From positions 1 to 7,984 of the forward strand of contig CAYOYL010000084.1 in assembly GCA_964408175.1 (NCBI GenBank): a stretch of DNA of 7,984 nt, in the 5' to 3' direction. The notes under the pieces were generated by a model. The model ran no database searches. It saw nothing but the letters and a program-made list of their open reading frames with translations, and was not told the DNA's origin. The first letter of the stretch is position 1; the number at the start of each line of letters is the position of its first letter. Below, in pieces: positions 1 to 6,343 of the stretch. Both the position numbers and the translations under genes were made by a program. Source of the DNA: JAFGKM01 sp964408175. Its GTDB lineage: Bacteria > Ratteibacteria > UBA8468 > B48-G9 > JAFGKM01.

Positions 1-1006
1 CAATCTCGCTGAAATGTCCTCTGCACTGCTGAAGAAAAAATTTTGTAACAAGTGCTATGTGCCCTGATACCCCTTTTATGGCATTTACACGCTCAGAGAG
101 AACATTTTCAACCGTATAAACAAGACGTTTGCCTGCCCCGTCCAGCCGTTCCTCAAAACTTCTCATCCTGCCTATGATAAACTCGCCGACGGCAGTGGGA
201 CTGATAAGTCCTTTATGAGAAACTATTTCCGTCACAGTCTGGTCTCTTGTATGCCCTATACCTGTTAACACAGGAATAGGGAACAGGGCTATGGCCCTGC
301 CGATGTTATAGTTGTCAAAAGAGTGCAGGTCAACCTGGTCCCCTCCACCCCTTATAATGACAAGGACATCATAATTCTGACTCTTTTCAAGAGACCTCTG
401 CATAGATTCAAGTATGGACTTTTCTGCCATCTCCCCCTGCATATATGAAGGAAAGAGCGTAACTGACATCTTGTATCCATAGGGATTATTTTCAAGGGTG
501 TTAAGAAAGTCCTCATAGCCTGCGGCTGATGCGGATGATATAACGGCTATTCTCTGGGGTACAAGGGGAAACAAAAGTTGTTTATTTTTATTAAGAAGCC
601 CCTCCTTTTCCAGTCGTTCCAGTATCTTCTTTCTGTGCAGGGCAAACTCTCCCAGTGTATAGGAAGGGTCTATGTCTAATATCCCCAGTTTAAAGCCGTA
701 CAACTCATGGTACATCACCTCCACAACCAGCAAGACCTTCAGCCCCTCTTTCAGCCCCTGCCCTGTTGCATCTTTAAACCTTGTGTTAATATCGTCAAAT
801 CTGCTCTTCCAGATAACCCCGTCAGTTCTGGCAACAACAGTATCTCCCTCCTTCTCAACAAGTGTCGGGTAACAGTGCCCTGAAGCGGGATTAAGATTCA
901 GCCGTGCAATCTCAGCCGTTACCCTGTAGTGCAGAGGGAAGGAGTCTTCAAGAACTCCCTTTACCTCAGTAAGAAACTCTTTAAGTGTTATTGCTGCCAT
1001 TGTCAT
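1..1006 (-). CDS. xseA: Exonuclease VII large subunit, C-terminus cut by window edge
   Basis: Large, catalytic subunit of exonuclease VII, a cytoplasmic nuclease that degrades single-stranded DNA into acid-soluble oligonucleotides and works with the small subunit XseB in repair. I translated the minus strand directly: 335 complete residues are present and the frame is open to base 1, so the C-terminus (probably the coiled-coil part) lies outside. An OB-fold nucleic-acid-binding region covers about residues 10-112 (NPASGHCY at 39-46, DIDPSYTLG at 111-119). The catalytic domain starts near 150 (PQRIAVISS) and includes RGGGDQVDL at 219-227 and GIGHTRD at 249-255. The wording of these motifs, such as ENNPYGY and TGIGHTRD, resembles Bacteroidota XseA as I recall it rather than E. 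coli XseA. I chose the ATG at 1006 because AAGG lies nine bases upstream; the ATG at 1000 is an alternative. It overlaps the 3' end of the upstream GGQ gene, so the two are probably co-transcribed. Confidence 0.95.
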   Translation of the reverse strand, partial: MTMAAITLKEFLTEVKGVLEDSFPLHYRVTAEIARLNLNPASGHCYPTLVEKEGDTVVARTDGVIWKSRFDDINTRFKDATGQGLKEGLKVLLVVEVMYHELYGFKLGILDIDPSYTLGEFALHRKKILERLEKEGLLNKNKQLLFPLVPQRIAVISSASAAGYEDFLNTLENNPYGYKMSVTLFPSYMQGEMAEKSILESMQRSLEKSQNYDVLVIIRGGGDQVDLHSFDNYNIGRAIALFPIPVLTGIGHTRDQTVTEIVSHKGLISPTAVGEFIIGRMRSFEERLDGAGKRLVYTVENVLSERVNAIKGVSGHIALVTKFFLQQCRGHFSEI

Positions 1007-1331
1007 AATCCGTAACCTTACGCCTTGCCTCTTTCTTCTCTCCGTGCATCTTCTTTCTCTTCATCTCTGATTTCTTCACATAATGCGGCTTTCTTGTGGG
1101 GATGCGTCTTTTTTTCACCTGCCTTTGTATCTTAAGTTTTTCTTTCAGGCGCTTAAAGGCAAGTTGTATGTTTTGATACTGTAACCTGTGCTCTGTGGCT
1201 CTGACTGTTATACCTGTGGGAATATGTACTATTTTTACCGCTGTTTTCTTCCTGTTCTTACGCTGTCCTCCGGGTCCCCTGCTGCAGTAGAAGAAGATTT
1301 TTGTATCTTTACCTTTAACCATCTGCTCCAT
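981..1331 (-). CDS. GGQ-domain peptide chain release factor-like protein (ArfB/mtRF-R type)
   Basis: A 116-residue protein with only the catalytic domain of class I release factors. Such proteins hydrolyse peptidyl-tRNA on stalled ribosomes (ArfB/YaeJ) or on split large subunits (mtRF-R/C12orf65 group), without reading a stop codon. The hallmark GPGGQ is at residues 19-23, followed by TAVKIVHIPTGI at 30-41. No codon-recognition domain is present. The tail at 61-106 is extremely basic (about 22 of 46 residues are Lys or Arg), as in ArfB, where the tail threads into the empty mRNA channel. After GGQ comes RKNRKK rather than the NKT-type continuation of standard release factors; the Asn three positions after GGQ is kept. 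The start at 1331 is the first in-frame ATG. No Shine-Dalgarno precedes it, but a promoter-like -10 element ends six bases upstream, so the mRNA may be leaderless. Met4 is a less likely start. The 3' end overlaps xseA. The family is secure; whether its role is ArfB-like or mtRF-R-like is not. Confidence 0.9.
   Translation of the reverse strand: MEQMVKGKDTKIFFYCSRGPGGQRKNRKKTAVKIVHIPTGITVRATEHRLQYQNIQLAFKRLKEKLKIQRQVKKRRIPTRKPHYVKKSEMKRKKMHGEKKEARRKVTDYDNGSNNT
1016..1019 (-). promoter_or_regulatory. Ribosome binding site for xseA
   Basis: AAGG on the minus strand, nine bases before the ATG at 1006. It lies inside the 3' end of the preceding release-factor-like gene, as expected for translationally coupled overlapping genes. 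It favours ATG 1006 over ATG 1000. Confidence 0.45.
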
Positions 1332-1337
1332 TTTTTT

Positions 1338-1366
1338 ATGTTAACACATCCAGTCTTATCCTGCAA
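1338..1366 (-). promoter_or_regulatory. Promoter of the release-factor-like/xseA unit, probably leaderless
   Basis: On the minus strand, TTGCAG (1366-1361) is followed after 17 bases by TAACAT (1343-1338), preceded by an extended -10 TG (TGTTAACAT). Exactly six A residues then separate the -10 from the ATG at 1331, so the predicted start of transcription is the A of the start codon. No purine-rich ribosome binding site is present. Inferred from spacing and consensus only. Confidence 0.5.
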
Positions 1367-1382
1367 TTGATAGTGTGCGGAA

Positions 1383-1411
1383 TTGACAGCAGGGAAAAGA
1401 GGAATTATGAT
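1383..1411 (+). promoter_or_regulatory. Strong sigma70-type promoter for the GH78 gene
   Basis: TTGACA at 1383-1388 is a perfect -35 and TATGAT at 1406-1411 is a five-of-six -10, with an ideal 17-base spacer. The predicted start of transcription is near 1418, giving an untranslated leader of about 87 bases that begins with an inverted repeat (1418-1457). The divergent promoter for the release-factor-like gene lies directly to the left; the two -35 boxes are 16 bases apart. Confidence 0.6.
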
Positions 1412-1417
1412 ATCTTC

Positions 1418-1457
1418 GTTAAAAGGAGGGGGACAGCCCCGGCATAACACCTTTAAC
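1418..1457 (+). repeat. Two-tier inverted repeat at the predicted 5' end of the GH78 mRNA
   Basis: GTTAAAAGG at 1418-1426 can pair with CCTTTAAC at 1450-1457, leaving one bulged A. Inside it GGGG (1429-1432) pairs with CCCC (1437-1440) around an ACAG loop. No T-run follows, so it is not an intrinsic terminator. It could be a 5' stabilising stem-loop, a regulator binding site, or a REP-like palindrome: the core GGGGACAGCCCC resembles repeats linked to REP-associated transposases. Confidence 0.35.
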
Positions 1458-1494
1458 AGAAAATAAATGTCTATGTGATTATATACGGATTGAA

Positions 1495-1500
1495 AAGGGG
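1495..1500 (+). promoter_or_regulatory. Ribosome binding site deciding the GH78 start
   Basis: AAGGGG within a purine run, four bases before the ATG at 1505 (six if AAAGG is the paired part). It supports ATG 1505 over the upstream in-frame GTG at 1475, which has no such site and would place ten residues encoded by leader sequence before the family-like N-terminus. Confidence 0.55.
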
Positions 1501-1504
1501 GGGT

Positions 1505-3844
1505 ATGAACAAAAAGGCATTTTTTAAGGATGTGGGCTGGATATGGTACGACCACTACGGGTATGAAGACATAAACACCTTTATGCTTGCCAGAAAGGAG
1601 TTTCACCTTAACGCTGTGCCGGAGAAGCCTGTGTTAATAAATATCACCGCAGATTCAAGATATAAACTCTATGTTAATGGCAGTTATATTTGTTATGGGC
1701 CTGCGAGAGGCTATCCTGAGAGTTATCCCTTTGATACTGTGGATATAACAGGATATCTGAAGGCAGGAGAGAATGTAATTGCAGTTCTTGTCCACCAGTA
1801 TGGGCATGGAACATTCCAGTCAATATACGCAGGGGCATCAGGGCTGCTCGTAGAAGGTACAGCAGGGGATGTTGATATTGGAACGAAAGTCAGCAGTGGA
1901 TATCTTGTTAAAAGATGTGTCGGTCGCAAACAGGATATGCTCAGAAGAACAGTCCAGTTAGGATACCAGGAGAACTATGATGCCCGACAGGTTGAAGAGA
2001 ACTGGATGTTGCCTGGTGCGGATATTAAACCTGATAAAAATGGATGGAAAAAACCTTTATGGAGAAAAGCAGGTTGTGCCCCCTGGTTTGGATTTGAAGA
2101 GAGGGAGATACCGCTGATGAAAGAAGAGGTGAGGGACTTTAAGCAGGTGCTTTTTTCTCATTACGGTGACTCTTCAAAAGACTGGGAGGATACAAGGAAT
2201 CTCACTGCCCTCTATATTAAAGAAAAGAAGATGGGATGTTTAGACCCTTCAAGGATACAAGACCCTGAGAATATGTTCAGGGCGGATAACTCCTTTGCAG
2301 ATGTTAAACCGCTTCCTTCGGGGAAACGGGTCACAATGGTGGTTGACTTTGGAGAGGAGGTGGCAGGTTTTCTCGGTATTGAGGTGGAAGGAAACGGCGG
2401 AGAGGTGATAGACCTTACAACTGCGGAGTTGCTTGAGGGAAAAAATCTTTGCGTTCAGGACCCTGCAGCAGGATGTAAGGTTGCTGTCTCTGACAGGTAT
2501 ATACTGAGAAAGGGTGAACAGAGATTTGAGACATTTTCCATACATGGGTTCAGGTATCTTGCATTAACAGTCAGGCGGGTTAAAAAACCACTCAGGATTA
2601 AGAGGTTGTATGTCAGGCAGACCTCATATCCCTTTGAAAACAAGACGGTCTTTAAGACATCTGATGAGAGGATAAACCGTATATGGGATATGTGCGTAAG
2701 AACACAGATAGGCTGTAGTTTTGATGCATACGTTGACTGTCCCTGGCGGGAGCAGGCACAGTGGTGGGGAGATGCAAGGGTCCAGGGAGCGAATACCTAT
2801 TATGCATTTGGCGATATGAGGCTCTTCAGAAGGGGGATAAGACAGGCAGGAGAGTCCCAGATATACAATGGCCTGACCTATGGACACTTTCCCACAACTG
2901 CGGTGGGGTGTATACTTCCTGACTTTACTATGACCTGGATACACACACACCTGGACTACTACAGGTATACAGAAGACAGGTCACTTATGAGCCAGCAGTA
3001 TGAGAGGATGGAGAAGGCTGTAAACTTCTTTCGCAACTATACTGAGAAAAACTACCTTCTGGGCAAGATGCCTGAGTGGTGGGTCTTTCTTGACTGGGCG
3101 CCCTTATATAAAGAGGGGTTTTCCTGTCTCTTTAACCTGTTGTACCTGAATACCCTGAGGACAATGTCTGAGATATCTTCTATCCTTAACAAAAGAGCAA
3201 AGGAAAGGTTCTATCTTGGCCTTGCCTCTGACCTTAAGAAAAAGATTAAGAGGGTATTCTGGGATGCGAAAGAGAAGGTCTTCTGGGACGGATATGATAC
3301 AGTAAAGAAGGAGCAGATAAAGAAGATAAGCCAGCATACACATACCTGGGCTGTGCTGTTGGACCTGAACAAAAATTATCACAGGTTCTGGGCAGACAGG
3401 ATTCTGATACCACCAATGAAGGCTGAACCTCTCAAACACCCGGATATTATTGAGGGCAGTCCTTTCTATTACTACTACATCATACAGGCGCTAAAAAAGG
3501 TCGGAGGATATGAAAGGATAATTGTGGATTTTATAAAGAGAAGGTGGGGGAGGATGTTGGATGAAGGTGCAACCACCTGCTGGGAGACGTGGAACCCTCA
3601 GCCGGGTTTTACATCCCTCTGTCATGCGTGGAGTGCACATCCCATAGTACATCTTGTTGAGATTGTAGGCGGTCTGAAGCCTCTCTCTGCAAACTGGAAG
3701 GAGATACAGATAACCCCCAACCCTCTCGGTTTTGACAGTATTGACCTGTCTGTAAAGACATCTCAGGGTAATATAGGTATTGAGGTGCGGGAAGGAAGGT
3801 TCAAAGCGGATGTTCCGAAGGGTATAAAGGTCCGCGGTCTGTAA
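1505..3844 (+). CDS. GH78 family alpha-L-rhamnosidase-like glycosidase, cytoplasmic
   Basis: Glycoside hydrolase family 78 enzymes cleave terminal alpha-L-rhamnose from glycans and glycosides by an inverting mechanism. The 779-residue product has an N-terminal beta-sandwich (ADSRYKLYVNG at 49-59), further beta-sandwich sequence to about 370, an (alpha/alpha)6-barrel from about 375 to 705 and a short C-terminal beta domain. DCPWREQ begins at 411; Asp411, Glu416 and Asp423 keep exactly the spacing of Asp567, Glu572 and Asp579 in Bacillus RhaB. Glu694 in TTCWETW, 283 residues after Asp411, matches the position of Glu841. His707 lies in the CHAWSAHP motif. All catalytic positions seem intact. No signal peptide is visible, so it should act on imported oligosaccharides or small glycosides. 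It has its own strong promoter. The next gene starts 55 bases downstream on the same strand and may be partly co-transcribed. Rhamnose is inferred from the family; other deoxy-sugars are possible. Confidence 0.92.
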   Translation: MNKKAFFKDVGWIWYDHYGYEDINTFMLARKEFHLNAVPEKPVLINITADSRYKLYVNGSYICYGPARGYPESYPFDTVDITGYLKAGENVIAVLVHQYGHGTFQSIYAGASGLLVEGTAGDVDIGTKVSSGYLVKRCVGRKQDMLRRTVQLGYQENYDARQVEENWMLPGADIKPDKNGWKKPLWRKAGCAPWFGFEEREIPLMKEEVRDFKQVLFSHYGDSSKDWEDTRNLTALYIKEKKMGCLDPSRIQDPENMFRADNSFADVKPLPSGKRVTMVVDFGEEVAGFLGIEVEGNGGEVIDLTTAELLEGKNLCVQDPAAGCKVAVSDRYILRKGEQRFETFSIHGFRYLALTVRRVKKPLRIKRLYVRQTSYPFENKTVFKTSDERINRIWDMCVRTQIGCSFDAYVDCPWREQAQWWGDARVQGANTYYAFGDMRLFRRGIRQAGESQIYNGLTYGHFPTTAVGCILPDFTMTWIHTHLDYYRYTEDRSLMSQQYERMEKAVNFFRNYTEKNYLLGKMPEWWVFLDWAPLYKEGFSCLFNLLYLNTLRTMSEISSILNKRAKERFYLGLASDLKKKIKRVFWDAKEKVFWDGYDTVKKEQIKKISQHTHTWAVLLDLNKNYHRFWADRILIPPMKAEPLKHPDIIEGSPFYYYYIIQALKKVGGYERIIVDFIKRRWGRMLDEGATTCWETWNPQPGFTSLCHAWSAHPIVHLVEIVGGLKPLSANWKEIQITPNPLGFDSIDLSVKTSQGNIGIEVREGRFKADVPKGIKVRGL

Positions 3845-3883
3845 TAGAAAACCTTTGCAGGTTGGATGCTATGTGTGAATTTA

Positions 3884-3892
3884 TGTTAAAAT
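3884..3892 (+). promoter_or_regulatory. Extended -10 promoter element before the NagB/PIG-L gene
   Basis: TGTTAAAAT, an extended -10 (TGn plus TAAAAT), ends seven bases before the ATG at 3900. A weak -35, TTGGAT (3862-3867), lies 19 bases upstream. The start of transcription would fall on or one base before the ATG. No convincing Shine-Dalgarno precedes the gene (AGTGGAT only). The element nearly equals that of the release-factor-like gene, TGTTAACAT. Confidence 0.4.
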
Positions 3893-3899
3893 AGTGGAT

Positions 3900-6245
3900 A
3901 TGAAAACATATAACAGTTCTTCAAAACTTGAGGGGTTGGCGGTTGAAAGATTTGGTAAAAAACTGATATATACTCCGTACGAAAAGATAAAGGTTCTTGA
4001 GGTACCTAACTTCCCTGCTCTCGGAAAGATGGTCTCCCTGCGGTTTATTGAGTGGCTGCAGATGAACCTTGAAGGAGTGATATCCCTGCCTACTGGAAAG
4101 ACCCCGGAACACTTCATAAGGTGGACGCAGTATTATCTCAACAACTGGAATAAGAGTGACGTTAAAAAAGAACTGCAGTCCTGGGCTATTGACGTTTCAC
4201 ACAGACCTGATATGAGGGAGTACTGCTTTGTTCAGATGGACGAGTTCTATCCCATAGACCCCAAGAGAGAAAACAGTTTCATCCACTATGACAGGCAGTT
4301 CTATATAAAGGGGTTTGGTATGGACCCACGAAAGTCTCTATTGATGGATGCGTGGGCGGTGGGTGTTCCTGAGGGTGAGACACTTGCATCAGTATTTCCA
4401 GACGGTAAGGTTGACCTGTCGCTTCGTTACAGGAAACCGAAGAACGAGACTGAACAGAGACAGCAGGATGCTATCCGCGGCATAGACAGTTTTGCTATGG
4501 AGTATGAGGACAGGATAGAGGAAATGGGCGGCATCGGTTTTTTCTTGGGCGGTATTGGACCTGACGGGCATATAGCCTTCAACATAAGGGGTTCTGACCA
4601 CAACTCTACCACAAGGGTGTTGAACATAAACTATGAGACCGCTGCTGCTTCCGCTGTTGACCTTGGTGGTATTGAGGTTGCAAGGGACAAGGCGGTTATC
4701 ACAATCGGGCTGGATACTATCGTTAAGAACCCTTCGGTTACTGCGATTGTTATGGCGGCAGGTGAGAGCAAGGCAGGTGTGATGAAAGAGGCGGTTGAAA
4801 ACAACCCTGATATCTTATATCCTGCAACCGTTCTCCATAAGGTTGAAGGTGCAAGGTTTTATCTTACGTCAGGTGCGGCATCAGGCCTTACCGGCAGGAG
4901 GCTTGCCAGACTGCAGGGGATGAAAAAGATACCTGAATACGAGAGAGAAAAGATACTCATTGATATCTCCTACAAACGGAATAAGAGGATTGCTGAGATA
5001 TCCTTACAGGATGTCAGAGGTGATGTATTCGGCGGTGCGTTGCTGGAAAGGGAGAAGAACCTGCCGTTAAGAGAGGTAACAGAGAAAATCAGCGGGGACT
5101 TTAAAGACAGGTTATACAAGGGAATAAAGAATATATCTAATACTGTTTTTCTTCATACTGCACCACACCATGATGATATTATGCTCGGATACCTTCCCTA
5201 TATACTGCATCTGGTCAGGGAACCTTCCAGTTCGCACTTTTTTGCCACCCTGACCAGCGGATTTACCTCTGTAACCAATGGATATACCCTTTTTATGCTG
5301 GAGAACATGGAGTCCTGCTTCAAGGAAGGGAGACTGAAAAAACTTTTCAGTGAAAAGGGATACTTTATGCCGGGAAATGTCGTTGGTAAAAACAGGGACA
5401 TATACCACTACCTTGACGGGGTTGCAGCAGACAGCGAAGATATCAAAAGAGAGGCAGAGGCGAGGAGGGTTTTCAGGAACGTTGTTGAGATAGCAGATAC
5501 TGATGAATCCCGAAAGGTTTTTAAGAAAACCTCTGCCCTGAAGCGTGAGATACAGAGGTCTTATCCCGGCAAAAAAGACGTACAGGAGATACAGAGGTTA
5601 AAGGGTATGCTCAGGGAGTGGGAGGAGGAACTTTTGTGGGCACACCTCGGTTTCAGCAGCAACAATGTCTTCCACCTGCGTCTGGGTTTTTATACAGGAG
5701 ATATATTCACCCCTCAGATTGAGTGGGGACGGGACGTAAGGCCTTTTCTTTCCATACTTCAACAGGTAAAACCTGACATTGTAACCGTTGCCTTTGACCC
5801 TGAAGGGACAGGTCCTGACACTCACTACAAGGTGCTGCAGGTGATAACCGAGGGACTGAAAAAATATGTATCTTCAACAGGTAAACGGCCAAAGGTATGG
5901 GGATATAGAAACATCTGGTACAGGTTTCATCCTTCTGATGTCAATATCCACGTTCCCGTTTCAATGAACTCACTTGCCATAATGAAGAGTGCGTTTGACA
6001 TCTGTTTTGCTTCACAGAGAAGTGCATCATTCCCCAGTTACGAGTATGACGGACCATTCTCAGAACTTGCTCAGAGGATAATGGTGGAACAGAGTGGATT
6101 CATCAAAAAGGTTATGGGGCGGGACTTCTTCGGTGCCAGTGAGTTTGCACGCATAAGGGCAAGCAGGGGAGTGACCTTCATAAAGGAGATGTCTTTTGAC
6201 GAGTTTACGGAAGAGTCTCGTGCCCTCCGCCATCTGATGGAGTGA
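3900..6245 (+). CDS. Fusion: NagB-type glucosamine-6-phosphate deaminase-like plus PIG-L/LmbE N-deacetylase
   Basis: A 781-residue, two-domain cytoplasmic protein. Residues about 20-350 form a NagB-like sugar-phosphate isomerase/deaminase: LPTGKTPE at 63-70, MDEF at 113-116 (Asp114 matching Asp72 of E. coli NagB), GGIGPDGHIAFN at 217-228 (Asp222 and His224 matching Asp141 and His143). The position of catalytic Glu148 is Ile229. From about 415 a PIG-L deacetylase follows: PHHDD at 422-426 aligns with the MshB HPDD site (His423 and Asp426 as zinc ligands, Asp425 as base), and His642 in GPDTH is the likely third ligand. About 215 residues separate these motifs, more than in simple PIG-L enzymes, because of a charged helical segment near 468-595. 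The same fusion is known in Bacteroidota (Bacteroides BT_0258-like proteins). It may couple N-deacetylation of an aminosugar to deamination; that is inference. ATG 3900 is preferred; GTG 3894 is possible. Confidence 0.9.
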   Translation: MKTYNSSSKLEGLAVERFGKKLIYTPYEKIKVLEVPNFPALGKMVSLRFIEWLQMNLEGVISLPTGKTPEHFIRWTQYYLNNWNKSDVKKELQSWAIDVSHRPDMREYCFVQMDEFYPIDPKRENSFIHYDRQFYIKGFGMDPRKSLLMDAWAVGVPEGETLASVFPDGKVDLSLRYRKPKNETEQRQQDAIRGIDSFAMEYEDRIEEMGGIGFFLGGIGPDGHIAFNIRGSDHNSTTRVLNINYETAAASAVDLGGIEVARDKAVITIGLDTIVKNPSVTAIVMAAGESKAGVMKEAVENNPDILYPATVLHKVEGARFYLTSGAASGLTGRRLARLQGMKKIPEYEREKILIDISYKRNKRIAEISLQDVRGDVFGGALLEREKNLPLREVTEKISGDFKDRLYKGIKNISNTVFLHTAPHHDDIMLGYLPYILHLVREPSSSHFFATLTSGFTSVTNGYTLFMLENMESCFKEGRLKKLFSEKGYFMPGNVVGKNRDIYHYLDGVAADSEDIKREAEARRVFRNVVEIADTDESRKVFKKTSALKREIQRSYPGKKDVQEIQRLKGMLREWEEELLWAHLGFSSNNVFHLRLGFYTGDIFTPQIEWGRDVRPFLSILQQVKPDIVTVAFDPEGTGPDTHYKVLQVITEGLKKYVSSTGKRPKVWGYRNIWYRFHPSDVNIHVPVSMNSLAIMKSAFDICFASQRSASFPSYEYDGPFSELAQRIMVEQSGFIKKVMGRDFFGASEFARIRASRGVTFIKEMSFDEFTEESRALRHLME

Positions 6246-6343
6246 TATACCTGTGCAAACTGTTTTAAAACTCTCCAGCCAGTTTTGATGCTATTTCCAG
6301 ATACATTTTTGGTTAGCCTGAAGCAATTTCTTTTCTTGTATTC

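Noticed and set aside
1475..1504. Upstream GTG as the start of the GH78 gene
   Set aside because: The sequence from GTG includes the purine-rich ribosome binding site of ATG 1505 as codons, and no Shine-Dalgarno precedes the GTG.
1235..1606. Open frame of 123 codons on the minus strand across the divergent promoter region
   Set aside because: It overlaps the GGQ gene in another frame, crosses both promoters and the GH78 start, and has no protein-like conservation.
2939..2951. Short ACAC dinucleotide run within the GH78 gene
   Set aside because: It encodes conserved Trp-Ile-His-Thr-His sequence in frame and is too short to be a meaningful repeat.
6246..6343. Possible terminator between the convergent NagB/PIG-L and FAD genes
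   Set aside because: Only weak AT-rich pairings were found (AAAACT 6267-6272 with AGTTTT 6281-6286, or AAACTG 6257-6262 with CAGTTT 6280-6285), with no T-run directly after either stem. No convincing terminator is visible.
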